The position numbers and the translations under genes are program-made. Of a DNA stretch of 64,000 nucleotides, positions 24,544-35,640 are shown piece after piece. Origin of the DNA: Verpa conica. Taxonomy: Eukaryota; Ascomycota; Pezizomycetes; Pezizales; Morchellaceae. Location of the stretch: positions 1,302,001-1,366,000 of the forward strand of contig JAUFSD010000015.1 in NCBI GenBank assembly GCA_033030425.1, read 5' to 3'. Under the pieces are notes generated by a model, which worked only from the letters and a program-made list of their open reading frames with translations, did no database searches and was not told the DNA's origin. Within the stretch, counting starts at the first letter, position 1. Each line of letters opens with the position of its first letter.

Positions 24544-25170
24544 TAAGTAGATAAATTAAACCCCTTCGGTATACTAGCAGACTAGGAGAGAGACCTAAAA
24601 AAGGGCTTTCATGCCTTTTGTACATATTTCTTTTAGGCCAGTCTTACTATCATGAACACTTACTAAGCAGGGTCTTGGCATCATGCGTAGCATAGAAAAT
24701 GTTTTGTTTCCTTTAGCTTTTACATCATCACATAATATAACTCGTTTTTCAGTCTTTAATGACAATTCATCTCTGATGATATTGTCGGGTGTCAAAATTA
24801 AGCGAACACCGAGACCGTAACCACAATACACATCACCTCCCCCACACAAAGAACAGAGGGTAGACACAGTCATTAAGGCAAATGGGTGGTACCAAAGATA
24901 TCTATATACTTAAAGTACCTCCTAAATTTCTTCTGAATATCTAGTCTAATTCAAGCTTTAGTTGAGCAGTTGTGGATGGAAGTGGCTTGTTCGCTTAATT
25001 TTGGCACCCGACAATATAATCAGAAGTGATTATAACACTTACGGTGCCTCAAACACTAAGAACCCCATTACAAATATTTCAATAGGCTTAGTAATAACCT
25101 ACGACATCACTTTGTTATACCTATTCTTGACAAGCGCTATACCTAATCAGATAGCTATTTCCAAGATCTC
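24544..25170 (+). repeat. Dispersed repeat, copy 1, interrupted
   Basis: Words such as AAACCCCTTCGGTATACTAG, GACTAGGAGAGAG, 'ATTACAAATATTTCAATAGG' and 'AGCGCTATACCTAATCAGAT' recur in order at 26320-26555. Copy 1 is split by ~400 bp that includes the MITE at 24782-25014. Confidence 0.6.
24782..25014. mobile_element. MITE with 26-bp TIRs and TA target duplication
   Basis: The left end starts TTGTCGGGTGTCAAAATT (24782-24807). The right end (24989-25014) is its reverse complement with one mismatch in 26. Both ends abut TA (…ATA|TTGTCG and CGACAA|TATAA), as expected for Tc1/mariner-type elements. The 233-bp element codes for nothing. Confidence 0.8.
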
Positions 25171-25365
25171 TTTATCTGATAAAGTATAGGAAATGTGCAA
25201 ACCCCATGTTCTTGGGTACCCAAGCACCCCGCCAGCCTGAAAAACCTCCCTTCCTTTCGAGAGGATTAGGGTAGGAAAAAGCGCTGCGATTAGACTAAAA
25301 GAGAAACAATAAATAGATGTAATAAAGTAAATAATAGAAACTCATAATCCCCGTTTTAAGCAATG

Positions 25366-25730
25366 TATGCCCCAGATAGACTCGATTACACCGTTACAGC
25401 ATGCCCCTGGTAGACCTAACTACGATCTCTGAGTGCCCCAGTAGACCAATCTCACCATGTAGTTGCAACATGCCCTTGATAGACTCGGTCACGGTCTCTA
25501 AATGCCCCGGTAGACCCAATTTGCAGTCACTGAATGCCCCAGTAGACCCGATTGTACCATGCAGGGGTATTTTTAGCTTCTCAATGCCCCAGATAGACCC
25601 GATTTGCAGCCCTAAATGCCCCGGTAAACCCAATTTCACCATGTAGTTGTAGCATGTCCCTGATAGACCCGATCGCAGTCTCGGAATTCTCATTCTCCAG
25701 TAGACCAGATCACACCATGCCCGAGCTTCA
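25366..25730 (+). repeat. Minisatellite, ~10 units of 31-49 bp
   Basis: Each unit carries TGCCCC-(A/G)GTAGACC-(C/T) with variable tails (GATTTGCAGTC or CACCATGTAGTTG). Starts lie near 25366, 25398, 25432, 25468, 25500, 25532, 25581, 25614 and 25651, with a last diverged unit near 25690. One frame on each strand stays open through it, which is a consequence of the repeat rather than good evidence of a protein. Confidence 0.7.
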
Positions 25731-26319
25731 CAACTGGGATGATATCCCACGTTTTATTATCCTCTCAAAGAAGTAAACTCTTGCTTCTTTCCACTACAGG
25801 GCGTGCTCATGGGCTAGGGCAATCCGGTAGCTAACCAGATCTTCCTACCCAACGCTCAAAACGGCCATTGCACCGCGTACTCTCCCAAGCCTAGTCGATC
25901 TCCGAGGCTTCAGTGCTCCAAGCACAGGCCGAGAATCAGGCATTCATGGGGAGGGGGTGTAGGCAAGTGGGGACTGTGGGCAGCAGCAGCGTCTCTAGCT
26001 TCTGTGTAGGTGCTGTAGGGTGGTAGTAGATCTCCTATCACTAAATATCACGGTACAGAAGGAGGATAAAGCCATGATTCGAGAATCGTAGGTAGGTACA
26101 CTGGGGTTTTAGCAATTAAGAGGTAGAGACAGAGGTAGAGATAGCGTAATATAAGTTTAGTGTTGCGGCTCTGCGGGTTAGGGTTGCCAAGAGGGTAGCA
26201 GGGGTGGTAGGAGGCTCTGCTAGTTGCGCAAGCAGACTAGGGTGAAGGCAGGGTTAGGTGTAGAAACACCATCGTGGACTCTTGGCGTGAGCCCGACCTC
26301 ATAACCCGTTGAAAGGTTA

Positions 26320-26555
26320 AGTAGATGAATTGAACCCCTTCAGTAGACTAGCGGACTAGGAGAGATATTTAGAGAAGGGCTTCCATACCTTCTATATATA
26401 CGTCTTTTCAAGCAAGTCCTACGATACCCCAAACCCTAAGAACTCCATTACAAGCCTTCCAATAGGCTTAGTAATTACTCACGACGTCACCTGGTTATAC
26501 CTGTTTTTAAAGCGCTATACCTGATTAGATAGCTATTTCCAATAGGATTGAACTA
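26320..26555 (+). repeat. Dispersed repeat, copy 2, uninterrupted
   Basis: Uninterrupted counterpart of 24544-25170, with ~80% similar words in the same order, so it marks the pre-insertion state of copy 1. Confidence 0.6.
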
Positions 26556-27280
26556 AAGAAATGAGAACCAAGCTATCGCTATATACAAAGACCAATAACC
26601 TTGGTTCACTAAGATCTTTGATCTCTGACGTAGGCATGTGATCCTTATCTCGTGATCTTCATCTCATCTAATTAGAAAGTACATATATACAAAATAATAA
26701 TATAAACACAAATATCAAATGCCACTCTTGTCATTTCTATCCTTATTCCCAACCCCGTAAATCTCCCCGCCGCCCCCATTGAATTTATTCGTCTCTCAAC
26801 TTCCACTTTAGGAGAGAAATTATATATTGAAAGTTATATTCTAGTGCCCACTTTTGGGCGCAATTGAGGTATCTAGTATTAGAGTGCTACAGGTAGTCCT
26901 CACTCATATCGGCCGAGAATCATGTAGCTAAGGTAAACGAATTAACAGAGATCCGGTAACGCATCTTTAAAGGCAGTCAAGATGGGTAAGGCAGAAAGTC
27001 TCACAGTATGGGTTGACAAATCCCCGCGAGACAGCCAAGTCACCAATAGTATTACCTCGAATATATAAACGATTTTTGGCAGGGATTATATAGAATAATA
27101 TTAATAAATGCACTAAACCAGTAGTAACGCTTGGTAAAGATAAAATAAAGTACAAAAGTGGTATTCAGTGTGTAGAAGAATAACGTATACAGGTAAATTA
27201 GGAAGTTACACTAAAGGAAGGTGCACAGATCACATCCAGGAAGTAGCTGAGCCTAGATACGGGGAGCAATATAGAAAGAA

Positions 27281-27874
27281 TTACAAGTTTACCTCCACAA
27301 AACCCATTGCCGTAAAACCCCTTTTCTCATAGCTTAGGAGAGCCGGAGGTGACCCTAGTTTACTAACGTCTCGGACTCTAATGACAAGATGTGAACCTGC
27401 GGCAGTTGTGTTTAGAAGCATGATTGACTCGGCTCTGCAGAATACATCCAAGTGGTATCTTAAGGACCTCCATTGACTCAACATCCGCTCCATATGGATG
27501 CTAACTTCGAAAGGATCCTCGAAATAAAATAGCTTGATTCCATTCCCACCATCACTCCAATAGTCCTCGATCTCTTTTTTCAAACGCATAGCCGTAACGT
27601 TTAACCCCACCTCAGCCCAACGGAGAACTTCATCGTTGTAGCTTTTTTGTGTTTCTAGATCAAAGCTTACTCTCCTGTCATCTGTAAAAAACCTCCAGTA
27701 CGTATCTTCCAATCCCTGTATCTGTAATCTGAAATCCTCAAGGTCACCTACAACAAGGCTGTGGGGGCCCCCTGGCGTATGATTAAGCTCTTCTGGGTAC
27801 TTGCTGAAGAGATCTACGACCTTTCTATGGCTACGAAGAGGACCTCTGATAGGGGCTGATTCAGCTCTGTTCAT
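27281..27874 (-). CDS. Hypothetical protein, paralogue B of an unnamed family
   Basis: A single-exon 197-aa protein from ATG (27874-27872), homologous along its middle 130 residues to the product of 23346-23948 ('VGDLEDFRLQIQGLEDTY', 'DDRRVSF', 'YWSDGGNGIK', 'SQWRSLRYHLDVFCRAESI', 'LLNTTAAGSH'). The N- and C-termini differ. TATATAAA in minus orientation lies at ~28024-28032, about 155 bp upstream. No membrane segment and no recognised domain. Same strand and promoter spacing suggest dispersed duplication with the promoter. Confidence 0.75.
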   Translation of the reverse strand: MNRAESAPIRGPLRSHRKVVDLFSKYPEELNHTPGGPHSLVVGDLEDFRLQIQGLEDTYWRFFTDDRRVSFDLETQKSYNDEVLRWAEVGLNVTAMRLKKEIEDYWSDGGNGIKLFYFEDPFEVSIHMERMLSQWRSLRYHLDVFCRAESIMLLNTTAAGSHLVIRVRDVSKLGSPPALLSYEKRGFTAMGFVEVNL

Positions 27875-28939
27875 GCTTGTAAGATGTAAAGCTTTGATTA
27901 TCTATGGGGTAATAGTACCGGAGCTGGAGGATCAAAGTTAAAGGCTGGGATAATGTTGTAGAGTGAATGTACTGATTAGCCGCTGGTGTTTGAGAGGCAA
28001 GGAAGAACGCAATTGATACTCCAATTTATATAGGTTCTGATAAACTTTGATTCTATTATATCGGGGGTGTTAGCTTCTCTCACCCATGAAATGAGCTATT
28101 CCCCCAAATACTACTACGTATCGCTGCGCGTATATGCGTCCACTTAATTAAATACGGAACCATCCGTTGGACAAAGACTGCAATAGCATATCGTTAGCGG
28201 AGATGGGGTGCATAGTAGTATTACCGTAACTAACCTAGTACTACCTTAGCCGACGTTTCACTCAAGATAGTAGCAACGATAGCGACATCCTACTCGTGAT
28301 CACATGACCGCACGTGATGATGGAGCTATCCCTATTAGGAAGCTTCTACTCTATGTAATTGAAATAAATGCCGAGTGATAGGTTGTGCATGCCCTCGGCG
28401 GTGTAGTTCCCAAAAATTTATAGAAAGGTGATGAGAGTTCAGTTTATTAAATGACGTAAGTCAAAAGCGTCATCGTTTTATCGCTACCAGTACCGGCGTA
28501 TTCTATCTCAGGTCCATTCATTGGAGGAGATGCTTAGATAAGTACTGGGTAGCGAGATGCCCCAGGCGTCCTTGAGGGACCTGGTCCGTGGCTCAGGCAT
28601 ATATAGGGCAAAATGTCGCAATACCGAGAGGGTAGTAAAAGGGCCTATCTATTCCCAGACAATCTCTATGTACCCTCAATATGGTCAGGAAGAGAGTGAG
28701 TGGCCAAGAGTGGGACAGTGCTATCTCTAGAAGTGCCTTGCCTCTCAAGACCACCGGCGGTCCCCGATACTTGATGATTCTAATGATTGGTTGACTGAGA
28801 CCAGTGTGGTTGCACAACACCCAGTACCCCAACATTAGGCAACCCGCCGTATCTGCTATCTACCCCACAAAAACCACGCTCAACCCCAGCCTAGCTCAAG
28901 CTCCAGAGCAGACACAATCCTTAACCCATTACAATACAA
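27875..28939. other. Intergenic, nothing recognised
   Basis: Contains the putative promoter of the minus-strand gene and the leader of the zinc-finger gene. No other feature seen. Confidence 0.4.
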
Positions 28940-29927
28940 ATGACAAACTCCTGGACCTGTAGAGTATGCAATTTCAAAATCCAATCCGACGCCAAAGAGG
29001 CACATCTATCTAGTGACTTCCACTCCAACCACCTCCACCGTAAAGCACCACCTCGGTCCAGAGCACCACCTACCCCGCCCCCCGAAGAAGAGAACTTCCC
29101 AGTCTCTACAATACCCGAAGACCACGAACCTAGCAAGGAACAAATCACAAAAATAAACCTTCAGCCCTGGACCTGCAAGTCCTGCGACGTCACCATCCCC
29201 TTCGGCCGCAAGGAATCCCACGAATCCGGAAAACGGCATAAAACAAACGTTCACGCACATAACTGGACCTGCGCCATCTGCGATGTGACGCTTCCGCCGG
29301 GATCCCAGAATTTCCATGAAGCTAGCAAGAAGCACATTACAAAATTCAAGCTGTACCCCTGGAGTTGCAAGATCTGTGATGTAAAACTCACGCTAGGCGA
29401 TCAAGAGGCTCACGAAGTGGGGAAAAAACATCTTGCGAAGGTTGCTGCTCTGGCTGAACCGAAGCCACCGGTAGCGACACTCGCACCGTTGGTTTGGACT
29501 TGTACGGCGTGTAATGTGACGCTTGATGAGGAGGAGAAGGAGTCGCATCGGGCTGGTAATAGACATAAAGCGAGGGTTAGCATGCAGATTTGGACGTGTA
29601 CGGTGTGTAATGTGACGTTATCGATGCAGTCTCGCGGGTCACATGAAGCTAGTAAACAGCATACAGCAAGAGCTAGTAACTTCGAGGAGTCAGAGGACAC
29701 AGGGACAGGGGGGTCTGCAAATGTGAGTTTCTAGATTCGTATAGACGGTGATGTACTAATATTTATAGACTGACCAGCAGAAATCGAAATGGTGGACCTG
29801 TAATGCATGTAATATCACTATGTACGCATACGTCCAGGAAGCCCATGAGGGTGGAAAATGTACCGCTAAGCGTACTCCCATCGTCAAGACCGAGGCTTCC
29901 CCGAAGAAATGCAGGGGTCGTGGGTAA
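28940..29927 (+). CDS. Tandem U1-like C2H2 zinc-finger protein, two exons
   Basis: Exons 28940-29722 and 29778-29927 encode 310 aa. The intron (29723-29777, 55 nt, phase 0) has GTGAGT, a TACTAAT branch point and a GACCAG acceptor; an unspliced reading would stop at 29734. There are six fingers of the form W-(S/T)-C-x2-C-x11-H-x5-H, starting at C7 and then after a Pro-rich linker (residues ~36-70). Exon 2 adds a seventh ('WWTCNACNIT', H) in which the last ligand is Thr instead of His, and ends in a basic tail. The spacing is that of U1/matrin-type RNA-binding fingers rather than classical DNA-binding ones, so RNA or protein binding is a reasonable guess. Nearly identical linkers suggest expansion by tandem duplication. 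Confidence 0.85.
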
Positions 29928-31068
29928 TGCAGTATAGGAGTGGCTCGGTCCTTGGCCGATGATACAGCTAGAGGGAGAGAGGGATTAGAGGAGAGGAAAG
30001 AAGGTTGAGTGAATTGTTGCCTAATTCCTTTATGTTTCTATGTTGTAGCGTGTCCGGAACACTGACAGATGTGGAACTTTGATTCGTATTCTCCCTCGTA
30101 TTGTAGGTACATTGCTTATCGTGTGGTAGGAATGTTCCCTTACAGGTTAATGGAGGTTTACTCCCTAGTGTTGGTCTTTTCCGGTTAATTGTTTGATTTA
30201 CCCCTCTTGCTTTATGAATACTGAACGAATAGTGTAGAGAAGGGACATAACTTCTTTATTTCCTAGTTTTATAGCCATCTCGGAGAAAGTCAGGGGACTT
30301 TCTCCGGGTGATGATGTGGCTAGACGGTTGAGTTTTATTTCTTTCTACTTTAGTTTATTATACCTTTCTAGTTACTAGCTTGACCGAATGAATATCATAC
30401 TTTCACAAAACTCCGCAGGTCCCTTAATGTGAACTACCATATTTCAAGAGAACAAGAATTAATTCGGGCTTAACAAACGCTTTGATGAGTTGCTAAGTAC
30501 CTTATGCTAAATATCACCTAGAAAAGGCTTGGCTCTCGACCGAGACCTTAGGAACTCGATTACGAGAGACATGATGAAGCCAAGAGCCACAGGAAGCTCT
30601 TATACAACATAGTAACAATTCTAAGGCATCTACTGATGCTACATTCTATAATAGACATCTGTCTTTTCTTGTCGACCGAGAAGCGAGGCAGAAAAATATA
30701 GCAAAAGGTTAATAATATTCGTATTCAGTTTGATATAGTATCTTACTATTCCCTAATTAAAAAAAGACCGATATTTATCGACATTTGGCAAGAATGTTAT
30801 GAATGGTAGAAAACTATATGTTTTATCTGGCAAAAGCTCGTACGGGGATGATCTGCACTCCTACCGGCCTAGCGTTCGTCTTGAGTCTCCCATGGCGAAC
30901 ACTATTCCTACCCCGACATTTATTTAATATTATCCTTCAGGGCTACTGACACTAAACTCTATAGAAAATTTAAGCGTATATATCACGTGGGGCTGTAGCC
31001 TACCGCCCAGGGTTCTTTGCAGCATTGGCCATACAACCTCCACCCTTGATCTTGCCATGAAAGCCTAC
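29928..31068. other. Intergenic; perfect hairpin
   Basis: No gene seen. A 10-bp perfect inverted repeat GGAGAAAGTC / GACTTTCTCC with a 4-nt loop lies at 30282-30305. Nothing else recognised. Confidence 0.45.
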
Positions 31069-31200
31069 CACCCCCACATATCCGCATACCTCGTACTACG
31101 GAGGCCTATAGCGGACAATCCGCCACGCAATGAAAAATGTGAAAACTGAATAATGAAAATTGAAAATTGAAAATTGAAAATTGAAAATATACAAAATTGA
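31069..31200 (+). repeat. Left terminal inverted repeat of a DNA transposon family
   Basis: It starts CACCCCCACATATCCGC. The core at 31097-31124 begins TACGGAGGCCTATAGCGGAC and is repeated in reverse complement at 57175-57202 with one mismatch in 28. Immediately inside are five GAAAATT(GA) repeats (~31150-31190), mirrored by GAAAATA-type repeats inside the other end. The adjacent Cys-rich and integrase genes lie on the inner side. Confidence 0.75.
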
Positions 31201-31374
31201 AAATATATAAAGATACTGTTTGTTTAATAGAAAATTTAGACTTATTGTCCACATGCTAGTAATTATGGAACGAAAAACTAAATATAAAGAGCTTTGAGTC
31301 CTAAAACCAGTCAGTTTTATAGTACTCGTACAAGTTTAAATATGTATATGTTTACTAACCTGTATAATAAACAA

Positions 31375-32907
31375 CTAGGATGCATTTCTGGTTCCTGAAC
31401 GATTTCGTTTGAAAGCTCGTGTTTGTGGCCGGTTTAACAATTGAATTTGAGGTTCTTTTGGAGGTGATGATGAATTAATTAGTTCAGAATGTAAACGCTA
31501 ATAATATTAGCTTTAGAATATAATCCAAAATTAGAATTAATAATACTTTTTGTGTACTATCTATGTTTAAAGCAAGTTCAGTTGCCGGTAAAGTTGAAAT
31601 CTCTTCAATTTCAGAATCTTCACTTTTATCAGTTAGTATTGGCAATTCTGGAAGTTCACTAGTTTCAGAGCCACTAGTTTCAACTGCTAATGTTTCTTCT
31701 GATAAACATAATCCAACCCGTTCAGTCGATTGACTTTGTCGTCCACGTTGAACTACCGTAGAACTGTTTGCAGCTATAGCAATTGGAAATGGCGTCCGAC
31801 CAGGAGTGTCTAACTCTGTTTCTTCCCCACTATATGATTCCAAAAGTGGAGATGAAGAAAGAAAAGAATACTCCATTACAAGAAACATAATCGGGATAGT
31901 TGACGATATGGCTTTAAATTTTGTTGTATTCGGAAAGTACTGATTTATTAAAGTACGGAGTGTACTTTCTTGATGGTATTCGTTTTCAGGTAAACGATCA
32001 CCACCTGCTCGCTTATTCCAAGATGTAAATAAATAAACACGTTCAATATAAGGAACTACATATAGTTAGATTGACCAGCATTTTAATAAATAAATAGATT
32101 GAACTTACTTAGTGGAGGCTCAGAATTCCATAAAGGTTGACCAAATTCTTGCCATAATCCAGTCTTACGAAGAATGTAAGACTCAAGAAATCCACTCCAA
32201 GCATAAATACCAGGACCAATTGATTGATCTAGTAATTCATCAGAAGGCCGCCATATTTCTGTACCATTCAATTCTTCAAATTTTTTGCCATTTTGAAGTC
32301 GATGAAGAAGCTTTAACCGTCGCTCAAAAACAGGAATAGGAGTAGTAGAAATCTGTGGAGATGAATGATTAAAAGCATGTATATTGCCACTTCCTTGTTT
32401 TCGTTTTGTGGAAAACCCTTTACTAGAAAGATTGAGAGACCGAGAATTTCCTGACTTTGCTGTATTAATAGCATTCTCAAGTAAGGAATAGGTTGAAAAT
32501 CGTTGAGAGTTGGTAATTGAAGTTGAAGATAGTTCGTTACTACCTTTCGATTTGTGTGTAGCTTTGGAATAATCGCTTAGTAGTTTTTGGTTTGGAATGG
32601 ACTCTGGTAATCGGTTTTGTTGGAGAACAGATAGTGATGTGGATGGTAGAAATGGTAAAATGGGTAAAGCTGGTAATTCTGACGGTAATGAGGTTTGTGT
32701 AATTGTTTTTAGTTGCTCAAATGGCCTAATTTGGCAACAACCAGGACATCGTTGTTCGGTACAACCTTCGGGATAATTTTGGAGATTTGGGCGGGGAGCA
32801 AGTGGATATTGTCCAATAAATTTTTCTTTTAATTGCCAGCAACAATTGCAGTATGGATCATTAGGGCGTGGGGGAGATGAAAGTATATTTGTTGTGTGAG
32901 AAGACAT
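31375..32907 (-). CDS. Cys-rich transposon-associated protein, three exons
   Basis: Minus-strand exons are 32907-32109, 32055-31547 and 31497-31375, giving 476 aa. Intron 1 (32108-32056) is GTAAGT...CTAACTATATGTAG, phase 1. Intron 2 (31546-31498) is GTATTA...GCTAATATTATTAG, phase 0. Splicing removes apparent stops and adds a basic C-terminus ('RPQTRAFKRNRSGTR') that looks like a nuclear or DNA-binding tail. The N-terminus holds a cysteine cluster (C20, C22, C23, C49, C54, C57, C58) likely to bind zinc; the middle is Ser-rich and low-complexity. I prefer ATG 32907 over 32991 because it leaves 107 bp for a shared promoter with the divergent integrase. No family recognised; an accessory DNA-binding subunit is my inference. 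Confidence 0.7.
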
Positions 32908-33014
32908 TATTGGTGATAGATAATTGTAGAATAATTCAGCCGTAGATATTTTCTTTATATAAAGTATAAACCCATACTTTATTTTCTTCAAATCTTATAA
33001 CCAGCCTTTACAAC
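32908..33014. promoter_or_regulatory. Bidirectional promoter of the integrase pair
   Basis: 107 bp between divergent start codons. TTTATATAAAG (about 32953-32963) is nearly palindromic and can serve as a TATA element for both genes. Inference from layout and motif only. Confidence 0.5.
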
Positions 33015-34779
33015 ATGTCTTCCGCTATTGATCAACTAGTTCCTTACCAACACATACTTTGGTCATGGTACATTGTCTTAAATTATACCGTTGATGAGAC
33101 AATCACACTACTTCAAACTACCTATCCCGCAATACTTGCATACCGATCATCTACAAGCAATACAAGTAAATTTCCATCCAAAAGAACTTTAGAGCGGGCT
33201 TTCAATATTTGGGGCTTCCATAAATATGAGCTTTCAGTCACTCAAAACAATGAGATTCTATTAAGACTATGGGTCTTATTCTATGATTTTGGCTTGAATG
33301 ACTACAATATTCTACAGTTTTTAAACCGTGAAGAATACTATATTGAGTCTAAAACGTTAGTTCGTCTAAAATAATTAATATAAGTTAGTGTCGGCTGCTA
33401 ATACTCCATTAGGCTAGTCAGGCTTTGTCTATCAGTTGGAATGCGTCGACGTACCGAACGGCACAATTTTGAAGTGCATAATGCACTCATGAGGACAGCA
33501 ATTGAAGAACAGCTAGTTTCGGGACAAACTGCTTTATATGGTCGACGACTCACCTACCAACGCTTAAAGCAGTGTGGTATACCAGTTGCTCGAGATCGCA
33601 TGTTTGAAATTTTACGTAAAATCGATCCATTAGGAATCGCCGAGAGACCTTTTGGCTTGCCACGTACACCTAGAGGCATTTATAGAGTTCCAGGCGTCAA
33701 TTGTGTATTATCAGTTGATGGACATCACAAGATGAGTGAGTATGGTATAGAAGTATATGCAGGAATTGATGCATATTCACGGTAAGTCTCACCATTTTAT
33801 AATTATAGATCAAAGCTAACTCAATAGATATATAACATGGATACATGTAGGCATTTCCTGTCGTACAGGTATTGCAATTCTGAAACAATATCTTGATATT
33901 ATTCCTGAGTCAAATGTTTTACCTCGTTCTATACGGTCAGATAGAGGTACTGAGACAACAATGATGGCTAATGCACATTGGCAACTACATCGTGCTGAAA
34001 ATCCAAATATTCAATTAAATGAAGTATACTGGTATGGAACTTCTACGTCAAATCAGAAAATTGAATCTTGGTGGCGAGGAATGAGCAAAAGTCAAACGGT
34101 TACATGGAAATCATTCTTTGATAGTTTACGGGATACAGGACAGTATACTGGAAGTTGGGCAGATCAAATTGCTATGCTTTATGTTTATTTCCCAATGGTG
34201 TGTGAAGAGATCTATGCATATGTTTCAGTATGGAATACCCACAGGATTCGGTTTCAGAAGAATCGTCCCAATCTTCCAGTTGGACAGCCAGTTCTTTATT
34301 TTACACCACCAGATGGTATACAAGATTATGGAACAATACCAAATCTCGAATTATTGGAAAGACTTAAATTGGATGTGGCCAACTATGGTATAAGTTCTAT
34401 ACTTTTATATATATATATATACTAACAATGATTAGATCAACATGAATATCTTCCACTTGCTACAAGTACTTGGTGCAAAAATGAACTTCTAAAAATAGGA
34501 GTTACTGATCCTATACGGTATTCCTCGGTTTTTCCAAATGGTGATAATATTCCCTTACATCGAATTGCTTATTTGTATCTTCGTAATGCTGCTGTAATAT
34601 ATGTAGACACTTATGGATTACCATTAGAACTTTGTAAACAGCCAAAAAGTACGTACAACTGGTCACCATCAGTTGAGCCAGTTGAATTAATACTGGACGA
34701 AGATAATAATCTTGATATGTTTGATAGTGAAAATAGTTCTGTATCAGATAATGAACGCATGGACACTGATTATGAATAA
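33015..34779 (+). CDS. DDE integrase-core transposase, four exons
   Basis: Exons 33015-33355, 33413-33781, 33828-34387 and 34436-34779 give 1614 nt, 537 aa, uninterrupted. Introns: 33356-33412 (GTTAGT...CTGCTAATAC...TTAG), 33782-33827 (GTAAGT...GCTAAC...ATAG) and 34388-34435 (GTATAA...ACTAAC...TTAG). The N-terminal ~130 residues are a helical/HTH-like region leading to 'LSVGMRRRTERHN'. The rve-type catalytic core has D216 ('SVDGHHKM'), D275 ('RSDRGTE') and E316 ('NQKIESWW'), a D-x40-E spacing. The acidic C-terminus ends 'NERMDTDYE'. This is the integrase-core family found as uncharacterised 'integrase catalytic domain' proteins in fungi and animals. All three catalytic residues and all splice sites are intact, so it may be active. 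Confidence 0.85.
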
Positions 34780-35050
34780 AGAAATAGATTGTAATAGTAA
34801 AATAAAAACTGCTAGTATTCTTTATGGAAGACTTGGTCTTTCAAACTCATCGAAAAACCATGCTAAAAAACTATTCTAAACTGTTTTACAAAGTGTGTTA
34901 TGGTGGCTTTGCCGGTAGGGTTAGGTGTTAGACTAACGTGGACGGGAAGCCACCGTGGAGAAGAGGAAGTGACGCTAGTCCTGTATATAACGTCACTTTA
35001 GACCTTAATGAGAACATCATCGGTTCACCACATAAAGAATACGTTCACTA

Positions 35051-35320
35051 GCGTTTGTTACGGGGATTTAGTCTCCCAAACTCTGTAGGGAACCACGTCA
35101 AGAAACCGCCCGAACCGCCCCATTCCCCGGCCAGGTTGGGTTTGCCTTTTAAAAATCCCTCATTAACCGAAATTTAACCTAATTAACTATAGTGGCTCCA
35201 ACAGAACTCTGGCAGTTATCTCCCATTGAAGCGATTTCTTCACCAAAAATCAGGCCCGAACCTGGCTGGAGTGAGTTTATTGGCCGAGGAACCGCCCCAA
35301 ATTGCCCCATGACAAACACT
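35051..35320. mobile_element. MITE family M1, full-length copy
   Basis: 270 bp bounded by GCGTTTGTTACGG and CCATGACAAACAC, with TA on both sides. No coding capacity. The TA duplication and short TIR fit Tc1/mariner-derived MITEs. Confidence 0.8.
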
Positions 35321-35482
35321 ATTTATTTCTATGCACATTCAGCTCAAACAGCTTTGGCTTTACCATTATAGCAACTTTGCCATCATAGTATGGATAGCTT
35401 TTGTCTCATTATAGCCTAGTTACAGATAAGATTCTAGGTACAAATAAATAAAGCAGCTGATCGGGCAGCAAGCAAATAGAGT

Positions 35483-35640
35483 ATATAGAGATTTATTGTA
35501 AATAGACTGTATAAAATCCATTAACAAAATAAATTCTATTGCAAAAGTTACAACAAAAGGAAACGTAAGTGTAACAGAACTGAGAATCTCCTAAGCAATC
35601 TCTAGGCAGTCATATAGTGTTCACAAAAGTTCTAGACTGT
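35483..35640 (+). repeat. Dispersed repeat R2, copy 1
   Basis: Matches 44584-44740 in the same orientation (shared words include AGAGATTTATTGTA, ATTGCAAAAGT and a TCTCTA(A/G)GCAGTC segment). Possibly an LTR or MITE end; boundaries not determined. Confidence 0.55.

Larger units (their letters stand above)
23949..27280. other. Intergenic repeat-rich region
   Basis: No gene seen. It holds two copies of a degenerate repeat (about 24544-24660 plus 25045-25170, and 26320-26555), a TIR MITE (24782-25014) sitting inside the first copy, and a minisatellite (25366-25730). CCCTAA/TTAGGG-like words occur near 26175 and 26446. Confidence 0.6.

Noticed and set aside
25366..25730. CRISPR-like array
   Set aside because: Units are 31-49 bp with degenerate repeats and no constant spacer structure, and this is a eukaryotic genome.
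33372..33374. Stop codon ending the first integrase ORF
   Set aside because: It lies within intron 33356-33412 (GTTAGT, GCTAATAC, TTAG), whose removal keeps the frame.
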